From NCBI GenBank assembly GCA_949283535.1, contig CASDTC010000005.1:1-51638 (forward strand): a DNA stretch of 51,638 nt, read 5' to 3'. Below, piece after piece: positions 9,301-16,373 of the stretch; positions within the stretch are counted from its first letter, which is position 1; each line of letters opens with the position of its first letter. Under the pieces are notes generated by a model. The model did not search any database. It worked only from the letters and a program-made list of their open reading frames with translations, and was not told the DNA's origin. This stretch comes from an uncultured Pseudomonadota bacterium (GTDB lineage Bacteria; Pseudomonadota; Alphaproteobacteria; Rs-D84). The position numbers and the translations under genes were made by a program.

Positions 9301-9630
9301 TTAATGATGCGCGATAAAATGTAAAATAATACTGGCAATAAATATAATTGTTATAACCGCCAGTATAATTTTTTGTATCTGGTGATTGTGCGCGCCATGA
9401 CAATGTTCGCATTCGCACTGGCAATCACGAATTACCAAATACCACGATATGCATAACATTAATCCAGAAAACACAAACAACCATGGTTCAACCCAGTGTG
9501 GAATAAATTCTGCATGTGCAAATTCCGGTGCAAATAAACCAATTATTGATAATGTAATTGGCAATACACAGCAAAACAAATGTGGCAATAAACTTGCAAT
9601 AATTCCAATTTTAATCGCTTTATTTTCCAT
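9301..9630 (-). CDS. Small membrane protein with Cys/His metal-binding motifs
   Basis: 109 residues with three or four hydrophobic segments. The first ends in PHLFCCVLP, a His-x-x-Cys-Cys arrangement inside the membrane like that of mercury transporters of the MerC/MerT type. A soluble loop has CQCECEHCHGAHNHQ, with four Cys and three His close together. A role in binding or moving a soft or transition metal is inferred from these residues only; overall similarity to a named family is not clear to me. The gene lies between the flavodoxin remnant (convergent) and tRNA-Arg (same strand, upstream). Confidence 0.65.
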   Translation of the reverse strand: MENKAIKIGIIASLLPHLFCCVLPITLSIIGLFAPEFAHAEFIPHWVEPWLFVFSGLMLCISWYLVIRDCQCECEHCHGAHNHQIQKIILAVITIIFIASIILHFIAHH

Positions 9631-9645
9631 TTTTAATCCTGGTTA

Positions 9646-9721
9646 TGGCGTCCCCAACAGGAATCGAACCTGTATCAAGGGTTTAGGAAACCCCCGTTCT
9701 ATCCAGTTGAACTATGGGGAC
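9646..9721 (-). tRNA. tRNA-Arg (anticodon CCU)
   Basis: 76 nt with 7-bp acceptor stem GTCCCCA / TGGGGAC, D stem GTTC / GAAC, anticodon loop TTCCTAA giving CCU, T arm ACAGG-TTCGATT-CCTGT, discriminator G and encoded CCA. Reads AGG codons. Confidence 0.95.
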
Positions 9722-9753
9722 AATGCACTATATTCTATTCATAGATTTTAATA

Positions 9754-9782
9754 TTGCAAGTTGTAATCACGGCTTGTATAAT
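9754..9782 (+). promoter_or_regulatory. fabH-ihfA promoter
   Basis: TTGCAA and TATAAT with a 17-bp spacer, about 34 bp upstream of the fabH start. fabH therefore does not depend on transcription from plsX. Confidence 0.7.
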
Positions 9783-9815
9783 ACCCCAGATAAAAATTAA
9801 GGAAGGGATTAAGTT

Positions 9816-10754
9816 ATGGGAAACAGACTGATTGGATATGGGTCTTATTTGCCGGAACGGATTGTCACTAACTTTGATTTAGAAAAGATGGTTGATACAT
9901 CGGATGAATGGATTGTTCAGCGTACGGGCATGCGTGAACGGCATTTTGCGCGTGATGATGAAACTGTTGTTGATATGGCGGTTATTGCAGCCCAGCGCGC
10001 ATTGGATAATGCAAAAATAACAATCAATGACATTGATATGGTAATTGTTGCCACAACATCTGCAGAGCTGGATTTTCCGTCCGTTGGTGTTCAGGTCCTG
10101 GGACGGTTGGGGGCGACAAATAATGCGCCGGCATTTGATGTACGTGGTGCATGCACAGGGTATATATATGCATTGCATTGTGCGCGTGCATTTTTTACGG
10201 CTGGGATTCATCAGCGTATAATGATTATCGGTGCGGAAAAAATGTCTCGCTTTATTGATTGGGGCGATCGTAGTACGGCTGTTTTATTTGGTGATGGTGC
10301 GGGTGCGATGATTTTTGAACATTCGTCATCCAGCTATTCTGGAATAATTGATACGGTTGTAATGTCTGATGGCAAGGAATTAGATATGTTGTATGGTACA
10401 CCAGATCATCATATCATGATGAATGGACCAGAAACATATAAAAAAGCGGTTACATTAATGCCGGCGGCGGCCAGTTATATTATGGAACACGCGGGAATTA
10501 CGGCGGACAATGTTGATTGGATTGTTCCGCACCAGGCGAACTTGCGTATAATTCAAAGTGGCGCCCAGCGTTTGGGATTCCCATTGGAAAAGATTTTGGT
10601 CACAGTGGATAAGCATGCAAATACCAGTGGCGCATCAGGCGTTTTGGCAATGGCATATGCATTTGATAATAATATAATTAAACGCGGACAACTGGTCTTG
10701 TACCCTGCGTTTGGCAGTGGTCTGACATGGGGTGCCGCATTAATCAGGGTGTAA
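9816..10754 (+). CDS. fabH: 3-oxoacyl-ACP synthase III
   Basis: Starts fatty-acid synthesis by condensing acetyl-CoA (or another acyl-CoA) with malonyl-ACP. 312 residues, near the usual length. The thiolase-fold catalytic triad is complete: Cys113 in GACTGY, His239 in PHQANLR, Asn269 in HANTSGAS. The GDGAGA and C-terminal FGSGLTWGA segments are also present. AAGGAAGGG precedes the ATG. ihfA follows after 3 bp, as in many Alphaproteobacteria, where plsX-fabH-ihfA form one operon; here plsX lies 2.5 kb upstream. Confidence 0.96.
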   Translation: MGNRLIGYGSYLPERIVTNFDLEKMVDTSDEWIVQRTGMRERHFARDDETVVDMAVIAAQRALDNAKITINDIDMVIVATTSAELDFPSVGVQVLGRLGATNNAPAFDVRGACTGYIYALHCARAFFTAGIHQRIMIIGAEKMSRFIDWGDRSTAVLFGDGAGAMIFEHSSSSYSGIIDTVVMSDGKELDMLYGTPDHHIMMNGPETYKKAVTLMPAAASYIMEHAGITADNVDWIVPHQANLRIIQSGAQRLGFPLEKILVTVDKHANTSGASGVLAMAYAFDNNIIKRGQLVLYPAFGSGLTWGAALIRV

Positions 10755-10757
10755 TAA

Positions 10758-11045
10758 ATGGCGACAATAACTAGAAGTGATTTTGCAAATCGTTTGCGCG
10801 AACGTTTCGGTCTGACCACGGCGGATGCGTTTAAATTGGTTGATATTGTATTTGATGAAATTCGTGAATCATTAATTCATGGGGAAGAGGTTAAATTTGC
10901 GGGCTTTGGCAGTTTTAAAATTTTGACCAAGCCACAGCGTATGGGGCGCAACCCAAAAACGGGGGAATCCGCGGTTATATCTGCCCGGCGGGTTGCATCA
11001 TTTCGACCGTGTAATGAATTCAGAAAACGGGTTGCAAAGAAATAA
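10758..11045 (+). CDS. ihfA: Integration host factor alpha / HU-family DNA-binding protein
   Basis: 95-residue DNA-bending protein. The first half is the helical dimer core (LTTADAFKLVDIVFDEI), followed by the beta-arm with FAGFGSF and the DNA-intercalating loop around GRNPKTGE, then the C-terminal helix RPCNEFRKRV. Placement directly after fabH favours IhfA over HU. Identification of the exact paralogue rests on this context. Confidence 0.88.
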   Translation: MATITRSDFANRLRERFGLTTADAFKLVDIVFDEIRESLIHGEEVKFAGFGSFKILTKPQRMGRNPKTGESAVISARRVASFRPCNEFRKRVAKK

Positions 11046-11075
11046 AAAAACACCGGCAAATGCCGGTATTTTTTA
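11045..11075. terminator. Bidirectional terminator between ihfA and the PLD gene
   Basis: ACCGGCAAATGCCGGT with A7 before and T6 after, between convergent genes. Confidence 0.75.
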
Positions 11076-11079
11076 TCTG

Positions 11080-12669
11080 TTATACAAATTTTTCTGGAAC
11101 CAAATTTGTAATTATTTTTAATGCGCGCCGGAATATTGATGTGTCCGGACTGTGATGATATATGCGTGGTTCTGTGTCGCCCGGTCTGCTGCCGGTCCAA
11201 ACAGGGTCGCCGTCATCATCCAGTGTAACGCGCCATGATGTTTTTGTATCGCGTATAATCATTTCGCGCAGTTTATCTGCAAATTCCCGACTTTCAAAGA
11301 TTGCGACATTTTCTGTGTTATAATATGCGCTGCGCGGGTCCAGATTAAAACTGCCAATCCAAGAAATATCATCGTCAAACACAATTGTTTTGCTATGCAG
11401 GACAGAAAAACTGGATTGCTTGCGTTCACGGTCGTGTTCTTTACCGCGCAAATTTTCGGCAGACAACATAAATTCATAAACATCCGCACCAGATTCAATC
11501 AGTCGCTTTCTGTATTTTTCCCATTTTGCATAAACGGTTGGTGCATTTGTTGATGCCAGTGAATTTGTAACAATTGTCATGTGTACGCCAGAATCTTCTT
11601 CGCGCAGCATGTGTTCCAATCCGCCTTGTCCCGGGACGAAATACGCCGCCGACATGTATACAGAATCTGTTGTTTCGCCCCACAGTTTTTGCAGTGCCAT
11701 GATAATATCGCCACGATATTGTTCTTTTTCATCCATTGACATTTCTACTTTGGATGGTGGGTCTGCCAAGAATTTACCATGCCCCCAACTGAAATCAAAT
11801 TTTTTGTTTTTGAATTCGCGTTGTGCGCGCGATATTATTTTGTTGTATTCTTTGATATCGTCTGCACTTTCTTGTTGAATTTCGGCAAACTTTTTTTCCA
11901 GTTTGCGCATTGCACGTTCTGATTTTGCCTTTGGAAATACATCAGCTGGAATAGACAGGTGGTAATTCCAATATTCATCAAAACTGGCGGTGGCGTATTT
12001 TGTCATATCGCCAACGAATAAAACATCAGTATCGGAAAAGTTAGATGCAGTTTCCGGATAAAAATAATTACTGCCAACATTTCGACCGCCGGTTATATAT
12101 GCAATGTTGTCTACGATAAATAACTTGTTATGCATTCTGGAATTCAACCTGTTGAAATCCAGCAAGAATTGCGGGTAATACAATAATCTGGAACGATTTG
12201 CAACCGGGTTAAAAACCTTTACTTCGATATTTGGGTGCTGATTCAACACCATTACATCAACAATATCTGACTTGGTTCCATAATCATCCAGTAATATTCG
12301 AACCTTTACCCCACGATCTGCGGCGCGTTTCAATTCGCCAATCAGTACCTTGGACGAAAAGTCATTGCTGTAAATATATGTTTGCAAGTCGATTGTTTTT
12401 GTTGCCATGCGGGCAAATGCCGCCCGAATTACAAACGCGGACAGCCCATCTTCAATCAATGTTGCACCACTGATTTCATCCCCCGATGCCAGTTCTTTGG
12501 CATAGCATTGTGCAATTGGGGTTTTCATTGGGTCATAATCGAAATCGGTCGCTGTTATTTTTGGCGTATAGTTTGCCAGTCTTTCATCATGCATAGTTGT
12601 TGGTATCGTTGTGCATCCCATCAACGGCAGTGTAAATACAAACATCGAAACTTTCTTTAAAATCCCCAA
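11080..12669 (-). CDS. Phospholipase D-family lipoprotein, cardiolipin synthase C-like
   Basis: 529 residues with a lipoprotein signal peptide ending LMGC (Cys19), so probably membrane-anchored facing the periplasm. Two HKD motifs form one active site: MHNKLFIVDN (His180, Lys182, Asp187) and VLHSKTIVFDDD in the C-terminal half, followed by GSFNLDPRS. The arrangement matches the ClsC/YmdC-like group, which transfers phosphatidyl groups to make cardiolipin. A hydrolytic role on other phosphodiesters cannot be excluded. Translation starts at TTG with GAGG 9 bases upstream; the next ATG would remove most of the signal peptide. It is monocistronic and convergent with ihfA. Confidence 0.8.
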   Translation of the reverse strand: MGILKKVSMFVFTLPLMGCTTIPTTMHDERLANYTPKITATDFDYDPMKTPIAQCYAKELASGDEISGATLIEDGLSAFVIRAAFARMATKTIDLQTYIYSNDFSSKVLIGELKRAADRGVKVRILLDDYGTKSDIVDVMVLNQHPNIEVKVFNPVANRSRLLYYPQFLLDFNRLNSRMHNKLFIVDNIAYITGGRNVGSNYFYPETASNFSDTDVLFVGDMTKYATASFDEYWNYHLSIPADVFPKAKSERAMRKLEKKFAEIQQESADDIKEYNKIISRAQREFKNKKFDFSWGHGKFLADPPSKVEMSMDEKEQYRGDIIMALQKLWGETTDSVYMSAAYFVPGQGGLEHMLREEDSGVHMTIVTNSLASTNAPTVYAKWEKYRKRLIESGADVYEFMLSAENLRGKEHDRERKQSSFSVLHSKTIVFDDDISWIGSFNLDPRSAYYNTENVAIFESREFADKLREMIIRDTKTSWRVTLDDDGDPVWTGSRPGDTEPRIYHHSPDTSIFRRALKIITNLVPEKFV

Positions 12670-12803
12670 TTAAAAATACCTCTTGCTATTGTGGATACAG
12701 TATATAACAAAGATAACATGTATGTCAAATTCGTTAAAAAATATAATAATCAGGAAAATTAACTTAAATCACAGACTTTGTCTGGACAAAATGTATTTTT
12801 TGT

Positions 12804-12832
12804 TTGCGCGTTTTTGCCTGTTGTGATAAAAT
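12804..12832 (+). promoter_or_regulatory. Promoter of the Cys-rich secreted protein gene
   Basis: TTGCGC, 17-bp spacer, then TGATAAAAT, an extended -10 element, 26 bp before the start codon. Confidence 0.55.
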
Positions 12833-12858
12833 CATATGTAATAGGAAGGATTTTTTGC

Positions 12859-15069
12859 ATGAAGAGATTGATTGCCGTTATTAGTGGATTGCTGGTTTTG
12901 CCCGCATTTGCAGAGGTTGCACCCGAATATTTCTATCAAGAAATGATGGCACAGTATGCAGCAGAAAATCCGGATATGGAATATATAACGGATGATGTTG
13001 TTGTCGAAGATAATGCATCTGAACAGTCTGAAACACCAGAACAACAAACGAAAACGGTAACGCCGGTTGTCCCAACCGCGGTCAGTCCGCGCAATGCAAC
13101 GGGTCGTGCGGCGGCATCACGTGCGGTTGCGACATCAACAACCACATCGGCGCGTAATGTTGCAAATCGCAATAATGCGGCAACCATGGCGCGTACGGTG
13201 ACATCGCGCCCAACAGCAACCAGTACGACAACCACATCGCGTACGGCGACAACCACGGCATCGCGTGCGGCGGCATCACGAACAAATGCAACGCGTACAT
13301 CGCGCGCAACTGCGCCAAATACGGTTGCCAGTCGCCCAACAACAACTGTCCGTTCAACGACAACATCAACAACGCCGGGTGTAACAACGCGCGCGGCATC
13401 GGCGCAGAAGAATAATTCAAATACTGCGCGGGCATCAATTGTTCAAACAGATACGGTTAATACTCCATTGTATATCAGTGGCGGCACCAGTGCGCGGGTC
13501 AGCACGCGTGCAACAAATGTCAGTGCGCGTGTTCCAACAATCCGTGTTGGGTCGACAACAACAACGGGTGAATCTGAAACATCTGTATCGTCGTCGGTAT
13601 CAATGGATGAATTGGCGCAATTAACCGATTATTGCAAGGCGCAATATACCGCATGTATGGATAATTTCTGTAATGTACTGGATGAAAACCAGGGGCGGTG
13701 CAGTTGCAGTGCCAACCTGGATAACTATGCTGAAACCGAAGCGGCATTGAAACAGGCAACCGAAGATTTACAAGATGTTGCGCAACAAATTCAATATATC
13801 GGATTAACCGCAGAAGAGGTTGAAACATTATTCACCCAGACCGAGGCGGAATTACAAATGCAGTCAACGACTGATAACAGTCAATTAAAGAATGATTTGG
13901 ATAAAATCAAAGACATGATTGTCGAAGTGCAATCGGGTACATCGTCATCATCGTCCAGTGGATTAACTTTTGATTTGTCTGGATTATTGGATTTCACAAT
14001 TGACAGCACTGGATTTGACCTGACATCATTATTGGGTGGCGGCACAAATACCAGCAGTATCAGCAATCAACGCGGTGAAAAACTGTATGACACGGCGGCA
14101 TCCCGGTGCAAGGCGGCGGTGCTGAACAGTTGCCAGGCGCAGGGTGTTGATATAACAATTATAACAAATGCATACGATTTGGAAATTGACAAGGCGTGTA
14201 TTGCATACGAACGCGCATTGACAGATTCAAATGACCAAATGTCATCAACAGTACGCAACGCGAAAAGTGTTCTGCAACGCGCGCGTCTGTTGGTTGCCCA
14301 GCAAAAGAATCAATATGACCTGCGTGGGTGTGTGACAGAACTGGATAACTGTATGCAGGATGACTTTGTGTGCGGCGATGATTATGAAAACTGTCTGGAC
14401 CCCAGTGGCAAATTTATTGTTAACGGCGAAATTGTCGTGGGCAGTGAACCTGGCGCCCCAGGCGATGTTTTGGCACCAATATATGATGCATGGGAATATA
14501 CCGTGGGCAGTGATGGTTCCACAAAATATAATGCATGGGGTTTAAGCAGTACTGGTTCTGAATCAATAATGGCTGGTAATTTAAGTGATTATATTACCGC
14601 GACTGTAACACCTGATTCAGCGCAAACGACATCCGCGGATATGTCTAAATTCTTGCAAAACAAGATTGGTTATCATGACAATGATGATGGCAAAAATTAT
14701 GGTATGTGCATGTCCGTATTAAACAGATGCCAGGATATCACGTATACAGAAAGCGGTAATAATACAGAATATAATCCGCAAAACAATGTGGTCAAAGAAT
14801 TCTTGAACCGTACATTGGTACAAATCAAATCGGCACAGGATTCTATACTGGCAGAATATGCAGAAGATTGCATAACTGATGTTGCTTCATGCCTTGCACA
14901 GAATAACTATGATGCAGATGAAGATGCGGCAAACACGGGAAACAAGGTTGCAATGCGTGCATGTAATCCTGTAATAACCACATGTATGAGTGTTAATAAT
15001 ATAGAGAAAGAAGAAGGGGAAGATTTGGAAATAGTAAAATCAGAATGGATCGAGAACATTATGAAGTAA
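12859..15069 (+). CDS. Secreted Thr/Ala/Arg-rich protein with Cys-rich C-terminal region, unknown function
   Basis: 736 residues; I do not recognise the family. A signal peptide ends VLPAFA. Residues roughly 45-220 are low complexity, dominated by Thr, Ala, Ser and Arg (many TTTS, ASRAA and RATN blocks), and look disordered. From about residue 259 comes a folded-looking region rich in paired cysteines (CKAQYTACMDNFCNVLD, CSCS, later CVTELDNCMQDDFVCGDDYENC), helical heptads (residues ~290-345), and a Ser/Asp-rich linker. The Cys spacing suggests disulphide bonds in the periplasm or on the surface. ATG 12859 follows GGAAGGA; an upstream in-frame extension lacks a ribosome site. The gene is single and convergent with mraZ. 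Confidence 0.8.
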   Translation: MKRLIAVISGLLVLPAFAEVAPEYFYQEMMAQYAAENPDMEYITDDVVVEDNASEQSETPEQQTKTVTPVVPTAVSPRNATGRAAASRAVATSTTTSARNVANRNNAATMARTVTSRPTATSTTTTSRTATTTASRAAASRTNATRTSRATAPNTVASRPTTTVRSTTTSTTPGVTTRAASAQKNNSNTARASIVQTDTVNTPLYISGGTSARVSTRATNVSARVPTIRVGSTTTTGESETSVSSSVSMDELAQLTDYCKAQYTACMDNFCNVLDENQGRCSCSANLDNYAETEAALKQATEDLQDVAQQIQYIGLTAEEVETLFTQTEAELQMQSTTDNSQLKNDLDKIKDMIVEVQSGTSSSSSSGLTFDLSGLLDFTIDSTGFDLTSLLGGGTNTSSISNQRGEKLYDTAASRCKAAVLNSCQAQGVDITIITNAYDLEIDKACIAYERALTDSNDQMSSTVRNAKSVLQRARLLVAQQKNQYDLRGCVTELDNCMQDDFVCGDDYENCLDPSGKFIVNGEIVVGSEPGAPGDVLAPIYDAWEYTVGSDGSTKYNAWGLSSTGSESIMAGNLSDYITATVTPDSAQTTSADMSKFLQNKIGYHDNDDGKNYGMCMSVLNRCQDITYTESGNNTEYNPQNNVVKEFLNRTLVQIKSAQDSILAEYAEDCITDVASCLAQNNYDADEDAANTGNKVAMRACNPVITTCMSVNNIEKEEGEDLEIVKSEWIENIMK

Positions 15070-15101
15070 AAAATCCCGCCACTTGGCGGGATTTTTTTTA
15101 C
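15068..15101. terminator. Bidirectional terminator between the Cys-rich gene and mraZ
   Basis: ATCCCGCC / GGCGGGAT stem flanked by A-runs and an 8-base T-run, between convergent genes. Confidence 0.8.
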
Positions 15102-15109
15102 AATGTTAT

Positions 15110-15556
15110 TTACACAATTGTTAAATTTGGGCGCGTCGCGCGCAGGTTATTTAATGATTTTTCTTGGGCGGCACGGAATGCATCGGGATTCCATATTTGA
15201 AAACTGTTGCCGCGTCCAACAAATATCGCACGGTCCGTAATTCCGGCATGTTTTAATAATTCTGTTGGTATAACAATCCGTCCCGTTACATCAAATGCCA
15301 ATGGGCGGGCATCTGCAAACAGCATTGCGGATAAATCGTCCAGTTCGCTGTCAAAAACACCCATTTTATCGGTTGCCGCCGCCAGTTGCTCCATACGTGA
15401 CATTGATAAGCCTTCGATACAATTGTGGGTAAATGACCGATATAAAACAACACCTGCAAACTTTTCTGATGCGACCGAAGCCCGAAAGGGGGCCGGCACA
15501 GATATGCGACCCTTGGTATCCAAACGATTTTCATAAGATGAGAGAAACAATGACAT
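15110..15556 (-). CDS. mraZ: Transcriptional regulator MraZ
   Basis: 148-residue double-AbrB-fold protein with both conserved cores, LDTKGRISVPAPFR and FDVTGRIVIPTELL. MraZ normally is the first gene of the dcw division and cell-wall cluster, binds its own promoter and represses that operon. Here it stands alone: the next gene downstream on this strand is missing and a convergent unrelated gene follows, so rsmH, ftsL and ftsI must lie elsewhere. The start has AGAGGAAAAA upstream. It may still act on a dcw promoter in trans or only on its own. Confidence 0.93.
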   Translation of the reverse strand: MSLFLSSYENRLDTKGRISVPAPFRASVASEKFAGVVLYRSFTHNCIEGLSMSRMEQLAAATDKMGVFDSELDDLSAMLFADARPLAFDVTGRIVIPTELLKHAGITDRAIFVGRGNSFQIWNPDAFRAAQEKSLNNLRATRPNLTIV

Positions 15557-15608
15557 TTTTTCCTCTTATGGGGCGTTTCTGCCCAGTTCCCCTTTCTGCT
15601 TCATACGA

Positions 15609-15637
15609 AATTTAGCACGGGCAAATTTGGTTGTCAA
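15609..15637 (-). promoter_or_regulatory. mraZ promoter
   Basis: On the minus strand TTGACA and TAAATT are separated by 17 bp, about 50 bp before the mraZ start. G-rich elements (GGGGA, TGGGC) in the leader might be MraZ-binding boxes, but the spacing is not the canonical one. Confidence 0.65.
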
Positions 15638-15728
15638 TGACAATTTATAATCATTTTATGGGATTTTATGGTTTAATTGGTAAAATGTAAATATTTTAAA
15701 ATATTTTGCAAATATTTATATTTTGTTC

Positions 15729-15758
15729 TTGACCTGCGATTCGTTTTTGTTCTAAGAT
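15729..15758 (+). promoter_or_regulatory. Promoter of the 111-residue gene, with long leader
   Basis: TTGACC and TAAGAT with an 18-bp spacer. The transcript would start near 15765 and carry a leader of about 165 nt, A-rich and without an obvious terminator. Together with the mraZ promoter this fills the 376-bp intergenic stretch 15557-15932; I see nothing else in it. Confidence 0.45.
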
Positions 15759-15932
15759 ATTTGTATAGACAAGGAGAAAAACAAAAAAAGTCCCAGAAAA
15801 CCGCCATAAAACCGGAATTCTGGCAAAAATAACAGTTAACCGAAAAAATCAAAATCATTTTTTGTAAATACACGATGTACATACAAGATTTTTGAATTTT
15901 TTCATAAAAACCATGAAAGGAGGGACCGCACC

Positions 15933-16268
15933 ATGTCAAAAAGTATAAAAGAAATTATGATTGCATTAAACCAGGTTTTAACAACAACTGTTTGGGTTAA
16001 TGAAGACAGACAGATTATATCACTGGCGGATGAATTACAAATCGGTCATAACAATGCACCGCGTTCTATCGAAGATCTGCCGCGTCCATCACTGGTTGGT
16101 GCATATGTATCATTACAAATTCGTACAGATAATTTTGATGTTGCGGCGGAATCATTGGAAACAAATGTTTTGGCGTTGCGTGTCAAAGAAATGGTCTTTG
16201 CAGAAGCGAAAAAGATTATGGATGCGTCATCTGGTGAAAATGTTTCGAACATTGCACGCGCCGCATAA
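15933..16268 (+). CDS. Hypothetical protein, 111 residues
   Basis: Small soluble protein that I do not recognise. It begins MSKSIKEIMIALNQVLTTTV, has a hydrophilic middle (DELQIGHNNAPRS) and a long C-terminal helix ending VSNIARAA. There is no signal peptide, membrane segment or Cys. AAAGGAGGG stands before the ATG, one of the strongest ribosome sites in the window, so high expression is plausible. It has its own promoter and its own terminator. Confidence 0.75.
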   Translation: MSKSIKEIMIALNQVLTTTVWVNEDRQIISLADELQIGHNNAPRSIEDLPRPSLVGAYVSLQIRTDNFDVAAESLETNVLALRVKEMVFAEAKKIMDASSGENVSNIARAA

Positions 16269-16337
16269 TAATAAAATAAATGCCCATGCGGTTCCATCTT
16301 GGGCAAAACAGTTTCTGGGTAACCAGAAGGAGGGGAG

Positions 16338-16372
16338 AAATCACCGGCGGGTAACCGCCGGTGATTTTGCTT
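16338..16372. terminator. Strong bidirectional terminator
   Basis: AATCACCGGCGG / CCGCCGGTGATT, a 12-bp stem with loop GTAA, followed by TTTGCTT. It lies between the 111-residue gene and the convergent autotransporter gene. Confidence 0.8.
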
Positions 16373-16373
16373 A

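Noticed and set aside
7000-9800. The block between plsX and fabH as a mobile element
   Set aside because: No transposase, integrase, inverted ends or target duplication could be found.
13050-13440. Repetitive GC-rich Thr/Ala/Arg-coding stretch as a possible repeat array or CRISPR
   Set aside because: The units are irregular and vary at codon level; they are low-complexity protein coding, with no constant repeat or spacer.
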